A stretch of 64,000 nt of DNA, taken from Pseudomonas viridiflava. GTDB lineage: Bacteria; Pseudomonadota; Gammaproteobacteria; Pseudomonadales; Pseudomonadaceae. Numbering within the stretch: position 1 is the first letter of the stretch; each line of letters opens with the position of its first letter. The stretch lies in NCBI RefSeq assembly GCF_900601905.1, contig NZ_UWFA01000416.1, positions 434,001 to 498,000 on the forward strand. Direction: 5' to 3'. Of this stretch, positions 8,229-15,501 are shown in pieces. The position numbers and the translations under genes were made by a program. The notes beneath the pieces were generated by a model that worked only from the letters and a program-made list of their open reading frames with translations, made no database searches and had not been told where the DNA came from.

Positions 8229-8656
8229 GCGGCCGCCGTAGTTTGAGGAAGTCGGAGATAGGCCCGGATTTGCTCCATCGCATCGAAGTGACCACGACAA
8301 ACAATCGCCAGATAGCCCTGGTCGCTCAGCTTGCGGATCCAGGCGTGCTGGCTGGCAGAGACCGCTGCATCATTCGGCGCAGTGGCTTTGAACTCGATGT
8401 ACAGTCCGAAGAAGCCGCCGCGAGCCATCGGCAGCACCAGATCAGGAACGCCTGCCTTCACGCCCTGCTCTTTCAGCTTCATGGCAACCAGCTTGTGACG
8501 GTGGCCACCGTTCGGGACATGGAATATCAGTTCGGCAACCGCGGGATAGCGAAGGCTGAGCTCTTTCATGAGCGCGGCCTGCTCCAGACCTTCGCGATCA
8601 ATGGATTTGGCCCGGGTGTGGGCCGGCTTGAAGAGCGACATAGATGCGGGCTTCAT
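8225..8656 (-). CDS. VRR-NUC domain nuclease
   Basis: 143 aa. The VRR-NUC (PD-(D/E)XK superfamily) signature is visible: HVPNGGHR near 46–53, G-x-PD at 69–72 with D72, then IEFK with E88 and K90, and Q103. Stand-alone phage VRR-NUC proteins are structure-specific nucleases thought to process recombination or replication intermediates, often in place of RusA. Overlaps both neighbours by 4 nt, so it is translationally coupled. Confidence 0.88.
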   Translation of the reverse strand: MKPASMSLFKPAHTRAKSIDREGLEQAALMKELSLRYPAVAELIFHVPNGGHRHKLVAMKLKEQGVKAGVPDLVLPMARGGFFGLYIEFKATAPNDAAVSASQHAWIRKLSDQGYLAIVCRGHFDAMEQIRAYLRLPQTTAAA

Positions 8657-9024
8657 GCTTCCACATCCGGGCCGTCGAGCCAGGCCAAGAAACCTGCCGG
8701 AACATCCTGACCCGATTCAGCCAGGAACTGAGCGCAGAAGCTCAGCAGCTCCGACTGCTTGCCATACGCCTCTTCGAATTGGACCTTTTGCCCGTGCACC
8801 GCGTATCCGGGGAACCCTGCAGCACCGCAACCATGCTGGTGGTGTCCGGCGCACAAAGGCAACACGTACCAGTGCGCATGCGGCTTGGTCCGACCATCGA
8901 CGTGGTGGATGCTGCACTGGTCGTTGTGGATGTCCTGACCCACGCGGCATGCAACGCAACCAATCGACTGAACCAGCATGTCGTGCCAGTGCTTCTGCTG
9001 GGCCGTTACCGTGCGGCCCTTCAC
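8653..9024 (-). CDS. Ref-family nuclease (RecA-dependent type)
   Basis: 123 aa. It matches the phage P1 Ref family: CVAC at 23–26, CSIHHVDG with H40/H41, and LCAGHHQ at 57–63, an HNH-like zinc fold. P1 Ref cuts DNA within RecA-made displacement loops. It is shorter than P1 Ref because it lacks the long disordered N-terminus. It sits in a run of recombination genes with 4-nt overlaps on both sides. Confidence 0.83.
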   Translation of the reverse strand: MKGRTVTAQQKHWHDMLVQSIGCVACRVGQDIHNDQCSIHHVDGRTKPHAHWYVLPLCAGHHQHGCGAAGFPGYAVHGQKVQFEEAYGKQSELLSFCAQFLAESGQDVPAGFLAWLDGPDVEA

Positions 9025-9245
9025 TGCAACACCTCCAGTTGCTTCTTTTCCAGCTCGATCAGCAGCTCAAGGAAGTGCTTGGCCTTCTCCAGATCCGCCA
9101 GCCCGCCCTTGTCGCGCCACCGCGTCACGTACTTGATGACGCTGCCTTCAGCGAACGGAATGCCATTGGCGTGGATGAACTCAATGGGCTGAATCTTCAG
9201 GGACTTGTAGTGATCGCCAGATACCTGCTTTTCGAGGGCGCTCAT
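9021..9245 (-). CDS. DUF3310 family protein
   Basis: 74 aa with the DUF3310 signature: GDHYKSLKIQPIEFI, VIKYVTRWRDKGG and a leucine-rich final helix. Members are small phage proteins sometimes annotated as nucleotide-kinase-like. The protein would act in phage DNA or nucleotide metabolism, but no activity can be read from the sequence. ATGA overlaps with both neighbours. Confidence 0.8.
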   Translation of the reverse strand: MSALEKQVSGDHYKSLKIQPIEFIHANGIPFAEGSVIKYVTRWRDKGGLADLEKAKHFLELLIELEKKQLEVLQ

Positions 9246-9406
9246 GCAGTTAGCTCCTTGTGGTTGGCCCGCTTTTGGGCGCCGTCAGCACGAACGAGGC
9301 GGTTGTCTGCCCCTTTACTGAGCCGGACGATATCGCTGCTTTTTTCGACGATCCGAAAACCGCAGGCTTGGAGGGTTTCGACGGTAAAGCGCTGCTTGGG
9401 AGTCAT
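9242..9406 (-). CDS. Small hypothetical phage protein, 54 aa
   Basis: A 54-codon frame from the ATG at 9406 to the stop at 9242–9244 (begins MTPKQRFTVETLQACGF). It fills the gap between the P-like gene and DUF3310 and has a 4-nt ATGA overlap at both ends (9403–9406 and 9242–9245), as do most junctions of this operon. That makes it a real gene despite its length. N-terminus is helix-like; no known domain. Confidence 0.75.
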   Translation of the reverse strand: MTPKQRFTVETLQACGFRIVEKSSDIVRLSKGADNRLVRADGAQKRANHKELTA

Positions 9407-10062
9407 ACGGAAGTCCCAGCGCGGCGGGCGCGCAGTTCTGCCAAGGCTTTGTTGCCTACTTCCGGAGTGGTGCGACCTTGGGCACGCTCAGGCAAAGCCA
9501 GCGGCATCTTCTGCAACGGCTCACCAGCGATCATGCGGCGGATGGTGATCGTGTAATTGCGGTCGAACAGCTTCAGGCTAAGCGACGTTTCCAGCCGGTT
9601 CAGGTTCTGGAATCCGCATTCCTTGGCCGCGTGCCATACCGCGTCGTGAGACCAATTGCCCTTCCCTGCCATGGCGGGGTGGGCGTTGCGGCATGCCTCG
9701 CGGTGAGCAGCGGCCAAGGGCGGAATACCCAGCATTTCCGGCGTGGGCTGGCACATGCCGATGAACCTGCCAACGCTGGGCGCGAAGTCGGTGCCGAGCT
9801 TGCGGCACTGCTCGATCCCGAAGCGGATCTGCTCGATTCTGGTGATTTTCTCGGCCATGAACGCCTTGGTCCAAGTGACCTTGGCAGCGCTGATGGCCTC
9901 CTGATCAGGCCACGCCTGCTTCCACGCAGGGAAGATCGCCATCAGCTCGCGAAACAGAGCATTGATCACCTGAACAGTACCGGCGTCGGCCTTGAGCGGC
10001 GCGATTTCACTCGGCGGAAGGTTCGGCAAGGTTTGCAGCATGCTCGTTGCAGATTTCATCAC
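9403..10062 (-). CDS. Replication protein P-like (helicase loader)
   Basis: 219 aa. Resembles the lambda P family: a low-complexity N-terminus, the IFPAWKQAWP segment (about 43–52), a KVTWTKAF segment and IEQIRFGIEQCRKL (about 76–89). Lambda P brings host DnaB to the O–origin complex. It directly follows the O-like gene with a 4-nt overlap, the conserved O–P order. The start could be M1 or M2 (MMKSATS). Confidence 0.85.
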   Translation of the reverse strand: MMKSATSMLQTLPNLPPSEIAPLKADAGTVQVINALFRELMAIFPAWKQAWPDQEAISAAKVTWTKAFMAEKITRIEQIRFGIEQCRKLGTDFAPSVGRFIGMCQPTPEMLGIPPLAAAHREACRNAHPAMAGKGNWSHDAVWHAAKECGFQNLNRLETSLSLKLFDRNYTITIRRMIAGEPLQKMPLALPERAQGRTTPEVGNKALAELRARRAGTSV

Positions 10063-10847
10063 AAGCCCCCCAAATCATCGCCCCAGGCGGTGTCGTCAAA
10101 ATCAGGCTCCTGACCCTTCCCGGCCGCTTTCACCCGCTCGCGCTTCACCCAACCGACAAGCCGGTAGCACCAGCCAGCAGGCGAGTCGAAGGTGTTGGGC
10201 TTGGCAACGAAGAATCCCTTGAACTTGCGAACGGCTTCGTCCGGAACACAACCAACGGGCAGGCCAGCGATTGCGACTTGGTCAGCCAGGGACTTTGCGT
10301 CGGGCTCCCAGGTAGCGAACATTGCAAAGCGGCGATCAGGGGTTGAGCAATTCGCGGCGGCTTGGTCTTGCCGTTCAATCTCGGAATCCAAATCGTGCTG
10401 CAGCTGCTCTTCGGTTCCCTGATGGTTAGATGATGTATTGGGTGCAGCTGGTGCACCCCGTTCTGTCTCAGGATGCACCCCGTTCTGTTCTGAGTTGCAC
10501 CCCGTGCCGTCATCTGCACCCCGCTTTGAACGGGGTGCAGCATTTGCACCCCGGACTAGTTGGAGGTCATAAACTACTGGGCGGCGGTCATGGCGCTCGA
10601 TGTAAACAGCAGCCAGCGCCTGATTGCCGCGAACGATGAATCCACCTGCTTCGAGAGCATCCAGTTTGTAGCGAATGGTGCGCTCGGCGAGGCACGTGTC
10701 TTCAGCCAGAGTTCTAGCCGAGGGATAAGCGCCGCGCCCGTCTGCACTGGCGTAGTTACCCAGGCAAAGCAGTACGTGGCGAGCAGTAGGGTCAGAAAGT
10801 TCGGTCTTGGCGATCTGAAGCGCCCAGGCCATAGCTTGAACACTCAC
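10059..10847 (-). CDS. Replication initiator, O-like, with wHTH domain
   Basis: 262 aa starting at GTG 10847, which overlaps the upstream TGA as GTGA; an in-frame extension further upstream would cross the antirepressor gene and is rejected. Residues 15–75 form a winged helix (AYPSARTLAEDTCLAERTIRYKLD). The middle (about 95–135) is low-complexity and is encoded by the iteron array; the C-terminal part carries a conserved WEPDAKSL...GWVKRER region. It should bind the iterons and recruit P. This matches lambda, where ori lies inside O. Confidence 0.83.
   Translation of the reverse strand: MSVQAMAWALQIAKTELSDPTARHVLLCLGNYASADGRGAYPSARTLAEDTCLAERTIRYKLDALEAGGFIVRGNQALAAVYIERHDRRPVVYDLQLVRGANAAPRSKRGADDGTGCNSEQNGVHPETERGAPAAPNTSSNHQGTEEQLQHDLDSEIERQDQAAANCSTPDRRFAMFATWEPDAKSLADQVAIAGLPVGCVPDEAVRKFKGFFVAKPNTFDSPAGWCYRLVGWVKRERVKAAGKGQEPDFDDTAWGDDLGGL
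10452..10553 (-). repeat. Iteron array: probable prophage replication origin
   Basis: Nine-base repeat TGCACCCCG occurs in direct orientation on the plus strand at 10452, 10474, 10496, 10515 and 10545, with one inverted copy (CGGGGTGCA) at 10531–10539. The first three are exactly 22 bp apart, two helical turns. They lie in the middle of the O-like gene, the same place as the lambda iterons. Very likely the initiator binding sites of the phage origin. Confidence 0.8.
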
Positions 10848-11605
10848 AGTGCAGCTCCAATATTCTTTTCGGCCAACACAACAAGGCCTTTCGGGGTTAC
10901 GAGAGGTTGAAACGCGACGCGCTCTAGACCCGATTCCTGATCTGGCCGCAGAGAGGTGACTTTGTGAATCAGAAGCCCTGCTTGAATGCGTGGCTCCATG
11001 GCGATCCAGCGGGTAGAACCCCCACGGCGGTAGATCCACCGGTTCTGTTGGAGCCAGGCGAACAGTTGCGCAGGACGGATTTGCAGCTGCTTGGCGGCGT
11101 CGGTGATGCAGATCGCCCCGCCGGCGCCAGCTAGGCGCTGGATCGCCGCCACCTTGGGCGCTTGCCGCTGGATGACATCCTGCAATTGCTGATTCTGTTC
11201 AGCCTGGGCAGCGGCAAGGCGCAGCGCTTCGGAGAACGACGCGGGAATCTGGAATTGGCCGATCACACGGCCTTCGACTTCGTGCCAGCGCCGAATGACC
11301 TTCATGCGTAGACCGGCGCTGTAGCCGGTGAGCAGGCAATCGGTATGCTCGCGGTCAAGCAGGTATTCGATCTGTTGCCTGTTCTGACCGTCCAAATAGA
11401 TGTGCTCAAAACTGAGCACATCTCCCTTGAGGTCTTGAACCATGGCGATTACATCGCGCTTCACATTTGCGTGGCGCTTATCGGTCAGTTCGGCGATCTC
11501 TCGCGACGACATCACCTGACGCGTCAGATTTGACGCTTGGTGCAAAGCTGACGAATCAGCCCTGCTATTGATCGGGGTGGATATGGTGTGCATAATCGAC
11601 CTCAC
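10844..11605 (-). CDS. Rha-family / KilAC-domain phage antirepressor
   Basis: 253 aa (ATG at 11605, or at 11593, MHTISTP). N-terminal Rha domain (about 30–105: VMSSREIAELTDKRHANV, then LTGYSAGLRMKVIRRW) and a C-terminal KilAC/ANT-type domain (about 150–250, AAKQLQIRPAQLFAWLQQNRWIY as two segments). Such proteins antagonise repressors or interfere with host functions. It is the second gene after cro in the pR-type operon and overlaps the O-like gene start by 4 nt. Confidence 0.87.
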   Translation of the reverse strand: MRSIMHTISTPINSRADSSALHQASNLTRQVMSSREIAELTDKRHANVKRDVIAMVQDLKGDVLSFEHIYLDGQNRQQIEYLLDREHTDCLLTGYSAGLRMKVIRRWHEVEGRVIGQFQIPASFSEALRLAAAQAEQNQQLQDVIQRQAPKVAAIQRLAGAGGAICITDAAKQLQIRPAQLFAWLQQNRWIYRRGGSTRWIAMEPRIQAGLLIHKVTSLRPDQESGLERVAFQPLVTPKGLVVLAEKNIGAAL

Positions 11606-11620
11606 AAAGTGTTGTTGAAG

Positions 11621-11647
11621 AAGCCGGTCTAGCCACCGGCTTTTTTG
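11621..11647 (+). terminator. Intrinsic terminator, plus orientation
   Basis: AAGCCGGT/ACCGGCTT stem with a 6-nt loop followed by TTTTT on the plus strand, between the antirepressor and cro-like genes. It faces transcription coming against the pR operon and would protect the cI–cro control region from antisense transcripts. Confidence 0.6.
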
Positions 11648-11754
11648 TGCCTGAAATTCGGTACTGGATGAAACACCAGCTAATCCGCTGTACTACTCGC
11701 TATCGCCCACGTGCCCGATAATTCGGGCCATGGATCGGAGATGAGTGTTGATGA

Positions 11755-11949
11755 CTACGCAGCTGATTTTTGCGATGGAAACGGGCGAAGCTCCTGGGCC
11801 TGAAAGCTTCCATCCGGAAGCTGAAGAACGCGGATATCCCGTTTTGCGGTTAAGGCTTTGTGAATGGCTGGGGCCGTGACCCGAAGAAGCCGTGCGGCTT
11901 CGGACTGCCCTTTGTCAGTCACGAACTTGTCGAGGGAAGTCTCATTCAT
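11755..11949 (-). CDS. Cro-like DNA-binding protein
   Basis: 64 aa from the ATG at 11949 (MNETSLDKFV); longer starts would enter the promoter. It has a small HTH (residues about 14–35, QSEAARLLRVTAPAIHKAL) typical of Cro-family proteins and ends with a Q/P-rich tail. It is divergent from the cI-type gene across three operator copies and is first in the lytic operon, the position of Cro. Confidence 0.85.
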   Translation of the reverse strand: MNETSLDKFVTDKGQSEAARLLRVTAPAIHKALTAKRDIRVLQLPDGSFQAQELRPFPSQKSAA

Positions 11950-11977
11950 GGTCGTGCCTCTCATATAGATGAGGCCG

Positions 11978-12006
11978 ATATTAACCATCTGTTAATTTTT
12001 AATCAA
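11978..12006 (-). promoter_or_regulatory. pR-like promoter of the cro operon
   Basis: On the minus strand a -35 TTGATT (12006–12001) and -10 TAATAT (11983–11978) are separated by exactly 17 bp. Operator copy O1 (11983–11993) lies in the spacer and touches the -10, and O2 (12007–12017) abuts the -35, so repressor would block it. Confidence 0.75.
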
Positions 12007-12041
12007 TACCGATGGTTTCTTCTTATTTTTAACCATTGGTT
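11983..12041. promoter_or_regulatory. Right operator, three copies 24 bp apart
   Basis: Three 11-bp near-palindromes: AACCATCTGTT (11983–11993), TACCGATGGTT (12007–12017) and AACCATTGGTT (12031–12041). Their centres are 24 bp apart both times, suited to cooperative binding of repressor dimers on one face of the helix. They lie between the divergent cro-like and cI-like genes. The same motif recurs at 14776–14811. Confidence 0.85.
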
Positions 12042-12053
12042 TAAATTTGCGCC

Positions 12054-12935
12054 ATGACCAAAAAACGAATCCTCCCGCCCGAGCTGATCGCCGAATGCGC
12101 AGCCGCGCACGACCTGTTCCTCTCGAAGAAGAACGAGCTAAAGCTCAGTCAAAAGAAAATCGCCGATGAGGCGGGGATGACGCCGGCGGCAGTGAACCTG
12201 TACTTCAAGGGCATCAATCCTCTGAACACCAAGTTCGCCGCGGTGCTTGCTCGCATGCTTGATGAACCTGTCGCGGCATTCAGCCCGCGCCTGGCTGACG
12301 AAATAGCGTCGCTAACCAGTGCGCCTGTAAAGGCCGCGGCAATTGGCGGGGCGAGTGCAGCCGAGAAGGTGATGGAGATGATCCGCAAGCATGCGGGTAA
12401 GAATCTCGATGCCGATGCGCAAGAGAAGATCGCGGCGGCGGCGCTCTCCGCGGCCAGCGAAGCACAAGGCAAGGTTATTCAGGCGGATTTTTCGGGCCTG
12501 AAGGCGCGCGCGGGCGAGATCGTGATTCGCCAGTACGATGTCCGGGCCTCGATGGGTCACGGCCAAGTGCCAAGCGACTACAACGAAGTCGTTCGAAATC
12601 TCATCATTCACGAAGACGTGCTGCGCGAAAAAAACATCTCGTACACCTCCCCTCACTCGCTGGCCATGATCACTGGCTGGGGTCAAAGCATGGAAGGCAC
12701 GATTAACGACAAAGACCCGCTCATCGTCGATAAGGGAGTAAACGAATTCGCTGGCGAAGCTATATATGTACTCACCTGGCATGAGCACCTGTACATCAAG
12801 CGAATCCAGGTGCTGGATTCTGAGCGGTTTTTGCTAGTGTCCGACAATCCAAATATCAGGGACCAAGAGGCGCGGATTGAGGATGTGACTGTTCACGCCA
12901 AGGTTCTGATGATCTGGAATGCGCGGAAGGCTTAA
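12054..12935 (+). CDS. CI-type lysogeny repressor with S24 peptidase domain
   Basis: 293 aa. N-terminal HTH (about 28–58, LSQKKIADEAGMTPAAVNLY) and C-terminal LexA/CI-like S24 domain with Ser212 in GQSMEG and Lys249 in YIKRIQ. An Ala-Gly pair at 153–154 is a candidate self-cleavage site, so the prophage should be SOS-inducible. The linker (about 80–145) is long and alanine-rich. The ATG at 12054 lacks a ribosome-binding site and follows an AT-rich stretch and O3 closely, so it may be leaderless as in lambda cI. Confidence 0.92.
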   Translation: MTKKRILPPELIAECAAAHDLFLSKKNELKLSQKKIADEAGMTPAAVNLYFKGINPLNTKFAAVLARMLDEPVAAFSPRLADEIASLTSAPVKAAAIGGASAAEKVMEMIRKHAGKNLDADAQEKIAAAALSAASEAQGKVIQADFSGLKARAGEIVIRQYDVRASMGHGQVPSDYNEVVRNLIIHEDVLREKNISYTSPHSLAMITGWGQSMEGTINDKDPLIVDKGVNEFAGEAIYVLTWHEHLYIKRIQVLDSERFLLVSDNPNIRDQEARIEDVTVHAKVLMIWNARKA

Positions 12936-12968
12936 CGGCCTGTAGTGATGCCGCCTACGGGAGCAATC

Positions 12969-13196
12969 ATGAGTCTGAACAAACCTAATCGGCTTCTGCG
13001 GCGCGGATTACTCGATGCCGCCTCTGCCCTAGACGATGCGGCTCACGATCTGTTTCGTGAATCTCAGGCCCGTGGCGATGCTGCGTTACTGGCGGCGACA
13101 GGAAGGCTCGTGGCGCTCCATAAGCACATTGATGCGCTCAGGACTTATGCGGATGAGGTGCGGGATGGGCGGATCGTGCGGGAACGGGTTGGGTAG
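12969..13196 (+). CDS. Small hypothetical protein downstream of the repressor
   Basis: 75 aa from the ATG at 12969, preceded by GGGAG at 7 nt spacing. It is helical, alanine/arginine-rich (RRGLLDAASALDDAAHDLF) with no recognised domain. Same strand as the repressor and 33 nt after it, so probably expressed in the lysogen from the same transcript. Confidence 0.6.
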   Translation: MSLNKPNRLLRRGLLDAASALDDAAHDLFRESQARGDAALLAATGRLVALHKHIDALRTYADEVRDGRIVRERVG

Positions 13197-13248
13197 GTAG
13201 CGCGGGTTAGTTGGGAGGGGTAGCGCGCGGTACTCCTCCCACCACCTC

Positions 13249-14280
13249 CTATGCGTCGATAAGTAGCTCGTCGTACTCGCCAGCCGCCAAAGCATCCTCG
13301 TCGTATTTGTAGCCGAGAGATTCGATCTTTTGACGCTTTTTATACAGCCCAAGCTCTTGACGAGCATGGCTTAGAGCTTCTTCTTTGATGTAGTCTTCGT
13401 ACCCGCTGAACACCGGGTAGTCGTTGAATATGAGCAGCGCATCGAGCTTGCCGTGTAGTGAGCTCATTGTCATTGGCCGCTTGGTGAGGGCTGTGCTTTC
13501 GGCGTAGAGCATGAATTGCTCTGAGAGCAAATGCAGCCGGTATAGCTCTTCGTTGTTCAGGTAGTTCTTGCCGGTCTTCGCCTCTTCGATAGTTGGAGAT
13601 GCGCCCTTTACTGTCTGCATCCCCATATTGTTCGAGTGGTGGTTGGCGCGGTCAAGAATAAGCTTCGAGCTGGTCATGCCAGTGACGGCGTGATGAAATT
13701 TATCTTGTAGCAAGGCGTAAAAGCTTCTGACCTCTTTTGATCCAGGGTCGTAATCAGATGCGCAGATTCTGAAGCATTCCCGGACCTTCGCGTAAACCTG
13801 CTTTTCTTCAGAACGTAGCGCTCGAACCGCTGCTGCCAGTTTGTTGAGTTTGTCAGGAGACTCGCGCAGAGCCTTCTCGTTGATTACATAACCCTGCTCG
13901 ATGTAAGTCTTGAGGGTTTGAGTAGCCCACTGGCGGAACCTCACGGCTCTCCTGGCGTTAACTCTGTATCCAACGGATATGATCATATCGAGGTTGTAGT
14001 GGGCCGTATCCGACCGCACGACTTCCCTTCCGCCTTCAATCTGAACTATGGCAAATTTTGCCATAGTTGCCGATTCGATCAGTTCTTGGTCGGCATAGAC
14101 GTTTTTTATGTGTTTTTTTGCGTTCGAGTAATCAATGCCGAATAGCTCTGCGATGTTCTGGCCGGTCGCCCAGATCGCTTGATCATCCGATTCAAATCTC
14201 AGGCTGACCTCCACGCCCTCATCAGCAAACATGACCGAGCTATCGCCCGTTACGTCCCCAGTATCTTTTCCGTTAGACAT
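13249..14280 (-). CDS. RhuM-family protein (lysogen accessory gene)
   Basis: 343 aa from the ATG at 14280 (MSNGKDTGDV). It shows the RhuM family segments: WATGQNIAELFGID, VSVGYRVN-like MIISVGYRVNARRAVRFRQW, and TLKTYIEQGYVINEKAL. RhuM was named from Salmonella pathogenicity island 3; related proteins are scattered in prophages and defence islands. Codon use is more AT-rich than the flanking phage genes, suggesting separate acquisition. It occupies the interval between cI and OL that holds rexAB in lambda. Biochemical function is unknown. Confidence 0.85.
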   Translation of the reverse strand: MSNGKDTGDVTGDSSVMFADEGVEVSLRFESDDQAIWATGQNIAELFGIDYSNAKKHIKNVYADQELIESATMAKFAIVQIEGGREVVRSDTAHYNLDMIISVGYRVNARRAVRFRQWATQTLKTYIEQGYVINEKALRESPDKLNKLAAAVRALRSEEKQVYAKVRECFRICASDYDPGSKEVRSFYALLQDKFHHAVTGMTSSKLILDRANHHSNNMGMQTVKGASPTIEEAKTGKNYLNNEELYRLHLLSEQFMLYAESTALTKRPMTMSSLHGKLDALLIFNDYPVFSGYEDYIKEEALSHARQELGLYKKRQKIESLGYKYDEDALAAGEYDELLIDA

Positions 14281-14358
14281 CTTGAGCTCCGACTGCCGTA
14301 AGCTTGAATTGGCGAACATAAATTCTGCCACTAATTCTGCTTTGGCGCTTGAGTGCGA

Positions 14359-14382
14359 CCCGGCCAAGCGCCGGGCTTTTTA
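14359..14382 (+). terminator. Possible terminator between RhuM and DUF1654 genes
   Basis: CCCGGC/GCCGGG hairpin with a 5-nt loop followed by TTTTT on the plus strand. The flanking genes are on the minus strand, so it would stop plus-strand transcripts from the cI side before they reach the OL region. Confidence 0.5.
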
Positions 14383-14388
14383 TGCCTG

Positions 14389-14706
14389 TCAGAAAGGTGC
14401 AGGCTCCTCTTCCACTGGCTCCACCTCCCCCACCTCGACCACCCGGTGCTCATCGCTAGGCGCTTCCCATTCCAACAGCACCCCGCCGTCATCCTGAAAG
14501 ATCATGCTCACCCCGTCCGTTTCGGATATCCGTCCCATGACCTCCTCCCACTCCGCATCCCGGTCCGTATCTAGGCGGTGAATCAAGGCTGAGCACCTGT
14601 CTTGAGCGCGCGGAGAGTTGATCATTGATGACACGCGCAGTCCTAGCTTTTCGACGGCTGACATCTCCTGGCGCTCCCGTTGCGCCGACTTCATCTGCTT
14701 GGCCAT
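14389..14706 (-). CDS. DUF1654 family protein
   Basis: 105 aa. Matches the Pseudomonas phage family DUF1654: LGLRVSSMINSPRAQ, WEEVMGRISETDGVSM and DDGGVLLEWEAP, with an acidic C-terminus (EVEPVEEEPAPF). Function unknown. It starts about 70 bp from the OL-like operators and reads away from them, so its promoter is probably also under repressor control or is the divergent partner of pL. Confidence 0.8.
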   Translation of the reverse strand: MAKQMKSAQRERQEMSAVEKLGLRVSSMINSPRAQDRCSALIHRLDTDRDAEWEEVMGRISETDGVSMIFQDDGGVLLEWEAPSDEHRVVEVGEVEPVEEEPAPF

Positions 14707-14775
14707 CCGACATCCTTAGCTGTACATCCATCCAGTAATGGCAAAAGCATAACTCATGGGTATCTAAATTAAATT

Positions 14776-14811
14776 AACCATCGGTATTGACGTGTAAATA
14801 AACCGATGGTT
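14776..14811. promoter_or_regulatory. Left operator, two inverted copies of the repressor motif
   Basis: AACCATCGGTA (14776–14786) and AACCGATGGTT (14801–14811) carry the motif found in the cI–cro region, here in opposite orientation with centres 25 bp apart. They flank the start of the long plus-strand operon and are 2.8 kb from the OR-like set, as OL is 2.4 kb from OR in lambda. Looping between the two is possible. Confidence 0.82.
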
Positions 14812-14815
14812 AACT
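14787..14815 (+). promoter_or_regulatory. pL-like promoter of the plus-strand operon
   Basis: TTGACG (14787–14792) and TTAACT (14810–14815) with 17-bp spacing, overlapped by the operator copy at 14801–14811. It would drive the operon from the LuxR-type gene to integrase. The -35 is strong and the -10 weak. Confidence 0.6.
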
Positions 14816-14862
14816 ACATCCATCGCAGCGACACACCCTGCGATGCAGGCCATCGGCCTCAC

Positions 14863-14905
14863 CGCTCTTTAACAGCCTGAAGACAGACCCTGATTGCGAT
14901 CAGGG
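14863..14905 (+). promoter_or_regulatory. nut-like antitermination site (boxA + hairpin)
   Basis: CGCTCTTTAA at 14863–14872 matches the boxA consensus, and 15 nt later comes a perfect 7-bp hairpin CCCTGAT-TGCG-ATCAGGG (14888–14905), a boxB analogue. It lies about 40 nt after the predicted pL start and before the first gene, where lambda has nutL. No N-like protein is recognised. Confidence 0.65.
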
Positions 14906-15047
14906 AACAACACGCAACACGGCCTGCTTCCGTGACCGGTAATTCGGCACGCAAGGTTTGCCGCGCAGCACTGGAACATTTCACTGCATGCCCTTGGCAA
15001 CAGGGGCATTCGGGAAGTTAACCAGGAGTACCAACAGGAGCAGCACG

Positions 15048-15431
15048 ATGGATTCGACAATCACTTACGGCGGGTGGAAAGGAAATTTAGGGCAAGGGCT
15101 GGCACCGCGAGAGCTTCAGTTCGTTCTCTCGGTTGCCCAGGGCATGACTGCAAAAGAGATCGCCAGGATGTTCGGCGTTGCGCCGGGCACCGTAGTTAAG
15201 CGTTTGTCGAACGCCATGTTCAAGCTTGGAGTGAATCGCCAGACGGCGATGGTCGCGGAATGTATGCGGCGGCGGATCATCTCGCCAGTTTGCGTAGTGC
15301 TGGCTGCCGTGATCGCCATACACGCAATGATCGATGACCAGCCGATGAGACGGGAACGTCGGTCGAGCGAAAGGCGCATGACTGATATGCGCCCTGCTCG
15401 ACGCGTCGAAGCGTTGGAATTGTACGGCTGA
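15048..15431 (+). CDS. LuxR-type HTH regulator, first gene of the pL-like operon
   Basis: 127 aa from the ATG at 15048 (MDSTITYGG), preceded by an AGGAG-type site. Residues 19–72 form a LuxR/GerE HTH (LAPRELQFVLSVAQGMTAKE, then IARMFGVAPGTVVKRLSNA), with no receiver or autoinducer domain. A hydrophobic segment (about 76–90) and an arginine-rich tail follow. Short LuxR-HTH proteins at this place are typical of Pseudomonas prophages; the position matches lambda N. Confidence 0.8.
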   Translation: MDSTITYGGWKGNLGQGLAPRELQFVLSVAQGMTAKEIARMFGVAPGTVVKRLSNAMFKLGVNRQTAMVAECMRRRIISPVCVVLAAVIAIHAMIDDQPMRRERRSSERRMTDMRPARRVEALELYG

Positions 15432-15501
15432 GCCTTTCACTTATGCAGCTTGGCAACAGGCTGCCTCGGGAAAGCCCCCACCAACCGTCGAAGGTGATGA
15501 C

